Notes under the pieces: model-generated
What the model was told of the DNA's origin: nothing
Database searches by the model: none
Seen by the model: only the letters and a program-made list of their open reading frames with translations
Program-made: the position numbers and the translations under genes
Source of the DNA: Bradyrhizobium sp. AZCC 1721
GTDB lineage: Bacteria > Pseudomonadota > Alphaproteobacteria > Rhizobiales > Xanthobacteraceae
Length of the DNA: 64,000 nt
Assembly (NCBI RefSeq): GCF_036924715.1
Contig: NZ_JAZHSB010000001.1
Location: forward strand, 6,935,001-6,999,000
Direction of reading: 5' to 3'
Shown here: positions 1 through 7,719 of the stretch, in pieces
Numbering within the stretch: position 1 is the first letter of the stretch
Layout: each line of letters opens with the position of its first letter

Positions 1-2
1 TC

Positions 3-51
3 GGATGCCGGCCCCATGCAGGTGGTGCCGCGCACATCGGGGCCGGCGTCC
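3..51. other. Long inverted repeat at window start
   Basis: Arms of 13 nt at 3-15 and 39-51 pair with a single G-T position. A second small hairpin (CCTCC, 3-nt loop, GGAGG) follows around 57-69. The two lie ahead of the small gene at 112 and could be a structured leader, or the terminator of a gene lying left of the window. I do not recognise a riboswitch class. Confidence 0.35.
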
Positions 52-111
52 GAAAACCTCCAAGGGAGGAAACCGCGCTGGGGGACGTAGGACGGAAAGA
101 CCGACCAGGCG

Positions 112-396
112 ATGCGCGACATCAAAGTCAACACGGTTGGCATCACCACCCATATGCCGATAGGCACGCCAAGCGGAGGCGCCGCCCCTCTCTCGACGAC
201 GCCTACCTTGCTGACCATCGAACAGCTTGCACCGAAGACCGCGGTCCTGATCGATCGTTATGAGCCCATGACCGATGGCGACTTCATCACGTTCTACAAC
301 GCCGCATTCATCGACCAACTGAATCAAAAGCAAATCATCCGCGCTGCGATCGGACCAGGCGGCCCCTCCGCAAAGTTCGTCGCGGTGATGGCGTAG
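112..396 (+). CDS. Hypothetical protein, 94 aa
   Basis: A small open frame encoding a 94-residue protein with no recognised domain, signal peptide or membrane segment. The N-terminal third is rich in Thr, Pro and Gly; the middle (about residues 36-76) looks like a folded mixed alpha/beta segment. No good ribosome-binding site sits directly in front of the ATG at 112; the purine-rich GGGAGG lies about 45 bases upstream, so the start is uncertain. It stands alone before a tRNA gene on the opposite strand. No function can be assigned, and it could be a decayed fragment. Confidence 0.45.
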   Translation: MRDIKVNTVGITTHMPIGTPSGGAAPLSTTPTLLTIEQLAPKTAVLIDRYEPMTDGDFITFYNAAFIDQLNQKQIIRAAIGPGGPSAKFVAVMA

Positions 397-598
397 CAGA
401 GACGCTTCCCTCAACTCACCAACCGTATGCCGGCCGGCCGTCCAACGACAGAGATCAGTTCGCTCTTCAGGGAAACCGGGTTTGCGTACTTAAGCCTACC
501 TAGCGGCTAGTCGTGCGATGAGAAGTATGGGCCGGGATATGGGCTGCCAAACAATCAACCTCGTGAAGCGCTGATAAATAAAAGCTTTTCGGCCTGTA

Positions 599-688
599 TG
601 GCGGAGAGAGTGGGATTCGAACCCACGGTACGGTTTCCCGCACACACGCTTTCCAAGCGTGCGCCTTAAGCCACTCGGCCATCTCTCC
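599..688 (-). tRNA. tRNA-Ser (anticodon GGA)
   Basis: Read on the minus strand, this is a class II tRNA with a 7-bp acceptor stem (GGAGAGA/TCTCTCC), the D-loop start TGGCCGAGTGG, anticodon GGA at 652-654, a long variable arm, the T-arm GGTTCGAATCC and discriminator G followed by an encoded CCA at 599-601. It decodes UCC (and UCU) serine codons. Confidence 0.97.
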
Positions 689-884
689 GGAGGCCCTCTC
701 TTGAAGGGGCAGCACTGATTTTGCAAGGGACGCTGGGCACAGCCGTCAAAATTTCCCCAATCCCTTGAATTTATTTGGCAATTTGGCACGTTCAGCGTCG
801 GACGATCAGTGCTTTCCGGGCCCTTGAACCGGAATCCGGCCACGATCGACGACCACAGTGGCAACGCAATCGGTGGAGGACGGC

Positions 885-1235
885 ATGATCATCGCGCGGG
901 CGCTTCTGTTCGCTATCCTTTTATCGGCGTATGCGGGCGCCGCGGCGGGCCCGGCGATGGCACAGGCCTGCACGCGTCAGGGCGTGGATGTAAGCTGCGA
1001 TGACGGCCGGCGCGGCATCTTCGCGGGCGACGCCATCGTGTGGGCCGACGGCTCGCGATCGAGGCTGGCCTCGCCGCATCCGAGCGTCATCATCGGCAAC
1101 AAATCGTCCGTCGTCATCGGCCCCGGCGTGTTCGCCGGCTCAGGCAAGGGCGGCGGCATGGTGCCGATGGAAAATCCGAGCGCGCCGAACAAGGCGCGCT
1201 GCCCGGTGCTGGATGGCGTGTCATATTGCCATTAA
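885..1235 (+). CDS. Small secreted hypothetical protein
   Basis: A 116-residue protein with a clear Sec signal peptide: after MIIAR comes a hydrophobic stretch to about residue 27 ending in PAMAQA, a plausible signal peptidase I site. The mature part is about 90 residues with four cysteines (CTRQ..., SCDD, RCPV, YCH) that may form disulfides, and a Gly/Ser-rich centre. The ATG at 885 is chosen because GGTGGAGGA lies five bases upstream and the signal peptide begins there; an in-frame ATG at 858 would add nine polar residues before it. The gene stands alone; its function is unknown. Confidence 0.7.
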   Translation: MIIARALLFAILLSAYAGAAAGPAMAQACTRQGVDVSCDDGRRGIFAGDAIVWADGSRSRLASPHPSVIIGNKSSVVIGPGVFAGSGKGGGMVPMENPSAPNKARCPVLDGVSYCH

Positions 1236-1324
1236 GTGCGGCTTGGGTTGCCGGGCACTTTCATTTCGGACCTCAGGATGAGACGTTGGCTCGGTTGAGC
1301 CGGGTCCCAGAGCCTTTTCGGTTC

Positions 1325-1411
1325 TGATTGAATCAGAGCCGGGCTCTAGATTCCTGTTTTGACGCGTTTTCTTGACGCGAACCGGTGTCCACTTCGCTGG
1401 AAAACGCTCTA
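1325..1411. repeat. Dispersed intergenic repeat, family G copy 1
   Basis: Contains the core TTGACGCGTTTTCTTGACGC followed by an AACCGG..CCACTTCGCT segment and AAAACGCTCTA. The same core recurs at 23323-23390 and, partially, at 41358-41397. The repeat end overlaps the otsA stop codon (TAG at 1409-1411 on the minus strand), so this copy supplies the end of the gene. Confidence 0.75.
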
Positions 1412-2869
1412 ATGATACCGCGCGGTGTTGTTGCTGGCGGAACGAAGCGGCCATAGCGAGGGCTCCGCCAGGACAGGCGCCAGTTCGCTGCGATCGAGCT
1501 GACTTTCGTGCAGCGCGTCGGTGAAGTCGGCGAACCATTGCTGGATGGTATGGCCGCGCAGCTTCGCCATCATCGCCTCCCAGCGCATCCGCCGTTCTGT
1601 CAGCGGCATCGACAGCGCGATCGCAATGGTGCGCGCCATGCCGTCGATGTCGTGCGGATTGACCAACAGCGCAGTGTCGAGTTCGTTGGAGGCGCCGGCG
1701 AATTTCGACAGCACGAGCACGCCGGGGTCGACCGGGTTTTGCGCGGCGACATATTCCTTTGCGACGAGATTCATGCCGTCCTGCAGCGGCGTGACCACGC
1801 CGACCTGCGCAGTGCGATAGAGGCCGGCGAGCACGGCCTGGCCGAAGCCCTTGTTGAGATAACGGATCGGCGTCCAGTCGACTTCACCGTGAACACCGTT
1901 GACGTCGCTGACCAACCTTGCGACCTCGCTCTGCAAATTGCCGTAGGCCTCGATCGCACCGCGCGACGGCGTTGCGATCTGCAGCAACGACACCGTGCGC
2001 GCCAGCGACGGGTGCAAGGTCCACATCCGGTCGAATGCCTTGATGCGGTTGATCAGACCCTTGGAATAATCCAGCCGGTCAACCCCGATCGCGAGCTTCT
2101 CGCCATTCAGGCTGCGCCGCAGCCGCGAGACATCGGGATGGGTCGACGCCTTCGTTGCCAACTGCGCGAATAGCTGGGGATCGATGCCGATCGGAAATAC
2201 CGCAGCGCGCGTTCGGCCGTAGCGCGAAATGATGACGCCGTCATGCACGACGAGGCCGAGGTCGGACTGCGCGTAAGCCAGGAAATTCTCGCAGTCTTCC
2301 TCGGTCTGGAAGCCGATCAAATCATAGGCCAGCATCGCCTCGACCAACTCGCGATGGTGCGGCACGCCGCCGATCACCGAACGGGCCGGCCATGGCGTAT
2401 GGAGGAAGAAACCGATCGGCTCGGTGACGCGGAGATCGCGCAGTTCGGCGCCGAGCGCGAGGAAATGGTAGTCCTGAATCCAGAACGCGGAATCCGCTTT
2501 TCGGAATCGCAACAGCGCGCGCGCCATGAAGGCGTTCACTTCGCGATAGCTGAGATAGTCCTCATGCGACGCGCGGATCAGATCGGCGCGCGAATGCAGC
2601 GCCGGCCATAATGCGGAATTCGCAAAACCTTCGTAATAGCCGCCGTAATGCGCGGCCGGCAGGTCCAGCATCGCCAGTGCGCCGGCGCCAAGCGCTTCGA
2701 TCTCGGCAAATGGTTCCTTCTGGTTCCCGTCGCGAACCCGTCCGCTGGAACCAACCCAGATAGCACCCGACTTCTCTACGATCGGCAACAACGCCGCCGC
2801 GAGTCCCCCCGTCATGGGTTCGTTGGGTTTTCCGCGCGAAACGCGGTTAGAAACGACGACGAGGTTCAC
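1409..2869 (-). CDS. otsA: Trehalose-6-phosphate synthase
   Basis: A 486-residue GT20 glycosyltransferase that makes trehalose 6-phosphate from UDP-glucose and glucose 6-phosphate in the cytoplasm. The N-terminal glycine loop (about 19-24), IQDYH (131-135), HTPWP (157-161), the phosphate-gripping DRLDYSKG (264-271) and LQDGMNLVAKE (362-372) are all present and in family order, so the enzyme should be active. Length matches bacterial OtsA. It lies 196 bp downstream of otsB on the same strand, after an MFS transporter gene, and is probably cotranscribed with them. Trehalose is the usual stress and desiccation protectant of rhizobia. The stop codon falls inside a dispersed repeat. Confidence 0.97.
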   Translation of the reverse strand: MNLVVVSNRVSRGKPNEPMTGGLAAALLPIVEKSGAIWVGSSGRVRDGNQKEPFAEIEALGAGALAMLDLPAAHYGGYYEGFANSALWPALHSRADLIRASHEDYLSYREVNAFMARALLRFRKADSAFWIQDYHFLALGAELRDLRVTEPIGFFLHTPWPARSVIGGVPHHRELVEAMLAYDLIGFQTEEDCENFLAYAQSDLGLVVHDGVIISRYGRTRAAVFPIGIDPQLFAQLATKASTHPDVSRLRRSLNGEKLAIGVDRLDYSKGLINRIKAFDRMWTLHPSLARTVSLLQIATPSRGAIEAYGNLQSEVARLVSDVNGVHGEVDWTPIRYLNKGFGQAVLAGLYRTAQVGVVTPLQDGMNLVAKEYVAAQNPVDPGVLVLSKFAGASNELDTALLVNPHDIDGMARTIAIALSMPLTERRMRWEAMMAKLRGHTIQQWFADFTDALHESQLDRSELAPVLAEPSLWPLRSASNNTARYH

Positions 2870-3065
2870 AGGTCCCCTCCCGTTGGTACGCTCGCGTTAA
2901 CAACCGTTCATCAATATGGTTCCTGATCACCCTTTCAACGAATTGAAACCAAATTCGGGCTGCAGCGTGCAGGAACTCACCGGAACTCACGAAAAATAAA
3001 ATTTGCCGCGAACCTCGGCGCCAAGCGCGAGAATCTATGTTCGAAACTCGACGGGACGAAAAACA

Positions 3066-3911
3066 TTATGGCAGAGATGCGTCCCTTTCGTCATCAAGCA
3101 GGTGTGTAAGGAATTCCCTGACGTCGCTGGGCGCATCGAAGTGTCCGGCCACGCCTTTGGCACGGCGGCCGACGGAGAAGGCGAGGCCATCCAGGTCGGG
3201 CATGATCGCAAAGACGCTCTCGTCGGTAACGTCGTCGCCGATGAAGAACGGACGGCGCCCCTTGAACGGCTCGCGCGTCATCAATTCGCGCACCCCGCTC
3301 GCCTTGGTGAAGCCGGAGTGCTTGATCTCGCAGACACATTTGCCGGGCAACACTTCGATCGGCGCATTGGGCAGATCGGCCCGGATCAGCGACACCGCGG
3401 CATAAATCGCCTTCTCGGCATGCGGCGCGAGGCGATAGTGCAGCGCCAGCGAGTAGCCCTTGTCCTCCAGCAATATTCCCGGGCTCAGCTTTGCGATCGC
3501 CGCCAGCCGGCGCTTCAACTCCTTGTCCATCGGCGGAGCGTGGGCGGCCACCGCCTCGCTGTCCGGTTCGATCCGCATTTCGGCGCCGTGGCCGCCGACG
3601 GCAGGGAATTGATCGGGCGCGAAAATCAGGTCGATATCGTTGAGCGAACGGCCGCTGACCAGCGCCAGCGCGCCGTTGGTCCTGACCAGCAGGCGGTTCA
3701 ATGTCTTCGCCAGCCCCGGCGGCACCCACACTTCGCGCGGCGTCGGCATCAGATCGAGCAGCGTGCCGTCAATGTCGAGCAGAATGGCGGACTCGCTTAA
3801 GTGCGGCACCATCGAGCGTGGCACCGGAACTGTTTCCAGCGCGGCATCGTCTTCGCGGGCGATATCGTCTTCCAATGACATTTCGGCCAGATCCTGATTC
3901 ATGTCGTCCAT
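3066..3911 (-). CDS. otsB: Trehalose-6-phosphate phosphatase
   Basis: A 281-residue HAD-superfamily phosphatase that releases trehalose from trehalose 6-phosphate. The nucleophile motif LLDIDGTLLD places Asp46 and Asp48; SGR about residue 83 and the acidic motif GDDVTDE near residue 225 complete the HAD site. The first 40 residues are an acidic extension before the catalytic domain, slightly longer than in E. coli OtsB. It starts seven bases after the stop of the MFS gene, which implies cotranscription, and otsA follows. Confidence 0.96.
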   Translation of the reverse strand: MDDMNQDLAEMSLEDDIAREDDAALETVPVPRSMVPHLSESAILLDIDGTLLDLMPTPREVWVPPGLAKTLNRLLVRTNGALALVSGRSLNDIDLIFAPDQFPAVGGHGAEMRIEPDSEAVAAHAPPMDKELKRRLAAIAKLSPGILLEDKGYSLALHYRLAPHAEKAIYAAVSLIRADLPNAPIEVLPGKCVCEIKHSGFTKASGVRELMTREPFKGRRPFFIGDDVTDESVFAIMPDLDGLAFSVGRRAKGVAGHFDAPSDVREFLTHLLDDERDASLP

Positions 3912-3917
3912 CTCATC

Positions 3918-5411
3918 CTACTCCACACATGCAAGCGGCCGTGCGACAGATTCGAGCGATTTGCGCTCGGCCGCAACGGCATACCGCCACGCGACAGCGG
4001 CGGCCACGATCATCAATGCCGACCCGAACAGGTAGCCGGCGAAAACGCTGTTGCGCGATCCGGTATCGACCAGCGCACCGAACAGCGCCGGTCCCGCTAC
4101 GCCGCCGATGCCCGTTCCAATCGCGTAGAACAGCGCAATCGCGAGCGCGCGCACCTCCAGCGGAAACGTCTCGCTGACGGTCAGATAGGCCGCACTCGCC
4201 GCTGGCGAGGCAAAGAAGAAGATCACCATCCAGGCGATGGTCTGGGTCTGCGCGCTCAAGGCGCCAATCGAGAACAGGTAGCCCGATAGCGCTAGCAACA
4301 GGCCGGAAATGCCATAGGTCGCCGCAATCATCGCGCGGCGGCCGAGCGTATCGAAGAGACGGCCGAGCAACAACGGCCCGAGGAAATTGCCCGCCGCAAA
4401 GGGCAGGATGTACCAGCCGACGTCGTTTGACGGAATGCCGAAGAAATCGGTCAGCACCAGCGCGAAGGTGAAGAAGATGGCATTGTAGAAAAACGCCTGC
4501 GAGGCCATCAGCACCAGTCCAACCAGCGAACGCTGCCGATAGGTCGTGAACAGCGTTTGCGCCACCTCGCCAAGCGGCGTGTGGCTGCGCATCCGTAAGC
4601 GGATCTTCGGGAATATTTCGTCGGCCTCATGATCAGGATGTCTCTTCGACGACCTCTCGATGCCGTCGACAATCGCGTGCGCCTCCTCGGGACGGCCATG
4701 GATCATCAGCCAACGCGGGCTTTCCGGAATCCACATCCGCATCACGAAAATGACCAGGCCGAGCGCGGCGCCGATGAAGTAGGCCATCCGCCAGCCGAGA
4801 TCCGGCGCGAGCACGTTGGGATCGAGCAGCACGATGGCGGCGACCGCGCCGATCGCAGCCCCGATCCAGAAACTGCCGTTGATCACGAGATCGGTCCAGC
4901 CGCGATAGCGCGCCGGCACCAGTTCCTGGATCGTCGAATTGATCGCGGTATATTCGCCGCCGATGCCGGCCCCGGTCAGGAAACGAAACAGCGCGTAACT
5001 CGCGACATTCCACGACAGCGCGGTGGCCGCGGTTGCGCTGAGATAGACCGCGAGCGTGATGAAGAACAGTTTCTTGCGCCCGATCCGGTCCGTCAGCCAA
5101 CCGAAGCCGAGCGCGCCGAGCACGGCGCCGGCGAGATAGGCGCTGTTGGCAAGACCGACATCGAAATTGGAAAATTGCAGCGTCGGGCTTTCCTTCAGCG
5201 CGCCCGACAGGGCGCCCGCCAACGTGACTTCCAGCCCGTCCAGAATCCAGGTGATGCCGAGTGCGGCCACGACGCGGGTGTGAAAGCCGCCCCAGCGCAG
5301 GCAATCGAGCCGCGCCGGTATGCTGGTCTCGACGATGCGAGCATTATCCTGCTGCGTAATGGACGCGCTTTCAGCCACCGCCGCCCCTCGCCGTATCGCT
5401 TTCACATCCAT
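3918..5411 (-). CDS. MFS transporter, sugar/metabolite:H+ symporter type
   Basis: About 497 residues with 12 predicted membrane helices. The first helix follows a 40-residue polar N-terminus; the loop between helices 2 and 3 carries the MFS signature GWLTDRIGRKK, and GIGGEYTAINS and IPESPRWLM match sugar/metabolite:H+ symporters (Sugar_tr type). A cytoplasmic linker of about 70 residues separates the halves. The ATG at 5411 is preferred over a start 29 codons upstream because the extra residues are not MFS-like. It directly precedes otsB. The substrate cannot be read from sequence; the position with otsBA suggests a sugar or osmolyte, but the resemblance fits organic-acid symporters equally well. 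Confidence 0.85.
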   Translation of the reverse strand: MDVKAIRRGAAVAESASITQQDNARIVETSIPARLDCLRWGGFHTRVVAALGITWILDGLEVTLAGALSGALKESPTLQFSNFDVGLANSAYLAGAVLGALGFGWLTDRIGRKKLFFITLAVYLSATAATALSWNVASYALFRFLTGAGIGGEYTAINSTIQELVPARYRGWTDLVINGSFWIGAAIGAVAAIVLLDPNVLAPDLGWRMAYFIGAALGLVIFVMRMWIPESPRWLMIHGRPEEAHAIVDGIERSSKRHPDHEADEIFPKIRLRMRSHTPLGEVAQTLFTTYRQRSLVGLVLMASQAFFYNAIFFTFALVLTDFFGIPSNDVGWYILPFAAGNFLGPLLLGRLFDTLGRRAMIAATYGISGLLLALSGYLFSIGALSAQTQTIAWMVIFFFASPAASAAYLTVSETFPLEVRALAIALFYAIGTGIGGVAGPALFGALVDTGSRNSVFAGYLFGSALMIVAAAVAWRYAVAAERKSLESVARPLACVE

Positions 5412-5605
5412 CGGATTTGGCCAATGAAAAAACACCCCGGAACGCCCCAGCCCCAGGGTTTTCACGCTCAATTGCGGCAAACATGATGCCCGCCGCAAAG
5501 ATAACGCCCTTCGGAGGGTGCGGTTCCGGAGACTTTCACATGGCGAAATTGCATAGCTGTTGCCGTGTGCTGTGCATGCGCGAGGGTTTCACGCCGGCCT
5601 ACCCA

Positions 5606-5683
5606 CGTCATTGCGAGCGAAGCGAAGCAATCCACCTTTCCTTATGCCGCGGCATGGATTGCTTCGCTGCGCTCGCAATGACG
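5606..5683. repeat. Palindromic repeat family A, copy 1
   Basis: Inverted arms CGTCATTGCGAGCGAAGCG and its complement CGCTCGCAATGACG flank a short spacer and form a long hairpin. Full copies recur at 17520-17605 and 60344-60428, and a half copy at 50309-50336. Part of the 460-bp gene-free stretch between the MFS gene and the IS110 transposase; the rest of that stretch shows no gene. Confidence 0.85.
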
Positions 5684-5707
5684 ACGAGTGCCGAAACACC
5701 ACAAGCT

Positions 5708-5733
5708 GTCATCCTCCGCGAAAGCGGGGGATC
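5708..5733. repeat. Left remnant of a repeat split by IS110
   Basis: GTCATCCTCCGCGAAAGCGG followed by GGGATC is the left arm of a repeat common in Bradyrhizobium that normally continues with ATCCAGTACGCCGCGG. That continuation is found at 7016 onward, on the other side of the IS110 element. Confidence 0.6.
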
Positions 5734-5788
5734 TACCGTGATGTTCGTCAAGAGGTCGATCATGGGCGAGAGTGCGGCATCGTGCTCG

Positions 5789-5834
5789 CCGGTCAAGGCG
5801 ACCGCTGCGCGGCGGCGATGCCGGCCTTGACCGG
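5789..5834. repeat. Nested inverted repeat at IS110 downstream end
   Basis: Perfect 11-bp arms (CCGGTCAAGGC at 5789-5799, complement at 5824-5834) around a GC-rich loop just past the transposase stop. It could terminate transposase transcription or be a structural element of the right end. Confidence 0.6.
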
Positions 5835-5873
5835 CTGCGCTCGCTGCCGCGTTGGCTTGCCATGATCGAAGGC

Positions 5874-6824
5874 TCATGCCGCAGGCCTGGCTGCGTGTCT
5901 CCAATCTGATCGGTCACGGATCATGGCGTTGAGCGTCACCAGCATTTTGCGCATGACGGCGGTGAGCGCGACCTTGCCCAGGCGATGATTGTCATCGACC
6001 AGATGTCGGTAGAAGGCCTTCATGACCGGATTGTGCTGGATCGCGCTGCGGGCGCCGTTGAAGAGCACTTTGCGCACGCTGGAGCGGCCATGACCAATGG
6101 ACGCATGCCCGTGCTGCTTGCCGCTGTCGCGCGTGTGCGGGGCAAGGCCGCAAAGGGCCGCGATTTTCTTGCCTGACAGATGTCCGAGTTCCGGCAGGTC
6201 CGCGATCAATGTTTCCGCGATGGCGGGGCCGACACCGCAGAAGGTTTGCAGCCGCCGGCTGGTCTCGGCATGCGCGGAGCTTGCGATGCGTTCGGCGATG
6301 GCCTTGTCGACCGTAGCGAGTGAACGCTCAAGGGCGGCAATGACCGCCCGCAGGCTCTTGCGCACAATGGCGCTGTCTGCCACGTCGCAGCGGCAGGTCT
6401 CGGCATGCAGCAGAGCCTGTAACTGCCGGCGCCGCGATGCGAGTTCACGTAAGACCTCATCGGCCTCTGGAACCGACTCGATGTCGCGGCGAGCGAGCTC
6501 CTCGGCGGCAAAGTCGGCCAACAATTTGGCGTCGATGCGGTCCGTCTTGGCCTTGATGCCACGCCGCCTGCGATAGGCGACGACTTCGTTCGGGTGCACC
6601 TGCTTGAAGGCGACCTTCGCGCGGCGGAGACACCGTCGCAGAAGCCGCTCATAGCCGCCCGTCGGCTCGAACGCGACCAGGCCGATCGAGCCGGCCCCGA
6701 TCTGCATAAACCAAGCGTCAATCGCTCGCTCACTGTTCGCGATCCGCTTGACCCGACTGTCACCCGCGATCGCAATGTCGATCCACTCCTTGGCAACGTC
6801 CACCCCGATCACCATCTTGTCCAT
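5874..6824 (-). CDS. tnpA: IS110-family DEDD transposase
   Basis: A 316-residue recombinase. The N-terminal RuvC-like domain has GVDVAK with Asp9, FEPTGGY with Glu53 and KTDRIDA with Asp95 and Asp98, completing the DEDD set. The C-terminal Tnp20 domain has CGVGPAIAETL and GLAPHTRDSGK with the expected catalytic Ser at about 234. Nothing is truncated, so the enzyme should be functional. The ATG at 6824 is favoured because GGAG lies nine bases before it; an in-frame ATG at 6851 has no ribosome site. IS110 enzymes are guided by an RNA made from a non-coding end of the element. Confidence 0.93.
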   Translation of the reverse strand: MDKMVIGVDVAKEWIDIAIAGDSRVKRIANSERAIDAWFMQIGAGSIGLVAFEPTGGYERLLRRCLRRAKVAFKQVHPNEVVAYRRRRGIKAKTDRIDAKLLADFAAEELARRDIESVPEADEVLRELASRRRQLQALLHAETCRCDVADSAIVRKSLRAVIAALERSLATVDKAIAERIASSAHAETSRRLQTFCGVGPAIAETLIADLPELGHLSGKKIAALCGLAPHTRDSGKQHGHASIGHGRSSVRKVLFNGARSAIQHNPVMKAFYRHLVDDNHRLGKVALTAVMRKMLVTLNAMIRDRSDWRHAARPAA

Positions 6825-7018
6825 GTGGCTGTTCTCCGACAGAATATGCATCTGGTCGGCACGCCGGATTGCAATGCGGGCTCAGGCCCTCTCTACCGTG
6901 CGCGTGTCAGACCGTAACGCCGGCGGTCCTAAGATTCCCACGGTCTTGCAGGACCTGACCAGTACTCGAGGGGCCGCCGGCGCCCCATCCAACAGGATGG
7001 CGACGCCATCATGCAATC
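6825..7018 (-). ncRNA. Candidate IS110 bridge RNA region (left end)
   Basis: In the IS110 group, the RNA that pairs with donor and target is transcribed from the non-coding end upstream of the transposase, and this is the longer non-coding end here. It is GC-rich with several inverted repeats. Its minus-strand transcript contains GUACUGG (complement of 6959-6965), which is complementary to CCAGTAC of the target flank at 7018-7024. That is the kind of match a target-binding loop would show. A seven-base match could arise by chance, and the fold has not been computed. Confidence 0.35.
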
Positions 7019-7135
7019 CAGTACGCCGCGGCTTATCGATTCGATCACTGCCGTCTCTGGGGGTCACCCGCCGGAGCCTGTCATCGGGCGCGCATTCGCG
7101 CGACCCGTTCGCGCGTGACGACGACCCAGTATGGG
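7016..7135. repeat. Right remnant of the repeat split by IS110
   Basis: ATCCAGTACGCCGCGGCTTA and the following bases continue the dispersed repeat whose left arm lies at 5708-5733. The far end, CATCGGGCGCGCATTCGCGC, followed by GACCCGTT, is another common Bradyrhizobium intergenic palindrome. Confidence 0.55.
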
Positions 7136-7217
7136 TTCGCGATCTCGGCGGCATCGCAACTGAAGGGAACCGAATAATCTGGCGGCCGTTTTCGGCAAAA
7201 CAGCAATGGAGTCGAAC

Positions 7218-7568
7218 ATGGCGGAACGACGAAGAACCACACCACGGAAGACCGCAGCCCGGAAGAGCAGCCGCACGACAACGGCGAAGAAATCAACGCC
7301 GAAACGGTGGTCGCAACGCGTGACACAGGAAAGCGACGCGCTCGATCTGAAGCGCGGCGTCTTCAAGCAGACCAGCGCGAAGAAGATCGCGGCATCGCTC
7401 AAACGCTCCGCCGAGCACAGTACGCGTCGCAAGTCAGGCGCCTATCGCTCGGCACTCTCGATGCTGACCTTCTACATCAACCGCGCCGGCAAGACCTTGC
7501 CGAAAACGCAGCGCGCGCGGCTGGAGCGCGCGAAGGTGGAGCTGAAGCACCAGTTCGGCAGGGAGTAG
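7218..7568 (+). CDS. DUF3175 protein with a basic N-terminal tail
   Basis: About 116 residues. The C-terminal two thirds (from WSQRVTQ, about residue 31) match the DUF3175 family, with SDALDL, the AASLKRSAEHS segment and SALSMLTFYINRAGK. The first 30 residues are almost only Arg, Lys, Thr, Ser and Ala, resembling histone H1-like tails, so nucleic-acid binding is plausible but unproven. The ATG at 7218 has GGAG six bases upstream; an ATG four codons earlier overlaps that site. The gene stands alone between the repeat remnant and a family B repeat. No function is known for this family. Confidence 0.8.
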   Translation: MAERRRTTPRKTAARKSSRTTTAKKSTPKRWSQRVTQESDALDLKRGVFKQTSAKKIAASLKRSAEHSTRRKSGAYRSALSMLTFYINRAGKTLPKTQRARLERAKVELKHQFGRE

Positions 7569-7573
7569 TTTCG

Positions 7574-7697
7574 CGTCGTCCCTGCGAACGCAGGGGACCC
7601 ATACGCCGCGGCCGGCGTAAGGGGCACGCGGAGAGACGGCTTTGCTTCAACGACTCCGAGCGGTGGTTATGGGCCCCTGCTTACGCAGGGGCGACGA
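7574..7697. repeat. Palindromic repeat family B, copy 1
   Basis: Starts CGTCGTCCCTGCGAACGCAG and ends with the complementary arm. Family members carry inner motifs such as ACCCATA and GCCGCGGC. Other copies: 38847-38966, 44412-44531, 44846-44967, 44990-45360 (split), 51604-51722, 55911-56029. This copy sits between convergent genes. Confidence 0.85.
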
Positions 7698-7719
7698 TGA
7701 CGATAGAGAGTGGCGACGG

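Larger units (their letters stand above)
5734..7018 (-). mobile_element. IS110-family insertion sequence, about 1285 bp
   Basis: The limits come from the host repeat it interrupts: GGGGGATC ends at 5733 and ATCCAGTACGCC resumes at 7016, with ATC shared by both junctions, so the exact edge is uncertain by three bases. Between them lie one DEDD transposase gene, about 140 bp downstream of it and about 194 bp upstream. The size suits IS110 elements (1.2-1.6 kb), and insertion into a palindromic repeat with no clear target duplication is typical of that family. A nested inverted repeat (outer arms CGATCATGG/CCATGATCG near 5758 and 5868, inner 11-bp arms 5789-5799 and 5824-5834) lies at the downstream end. 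Confidence 0.7.

Noticed and set aside
1508..2611. Long plus-strand frames opposite otsA
   Set aside because: Antisense shadows of a gene with complete catalytic motifs.
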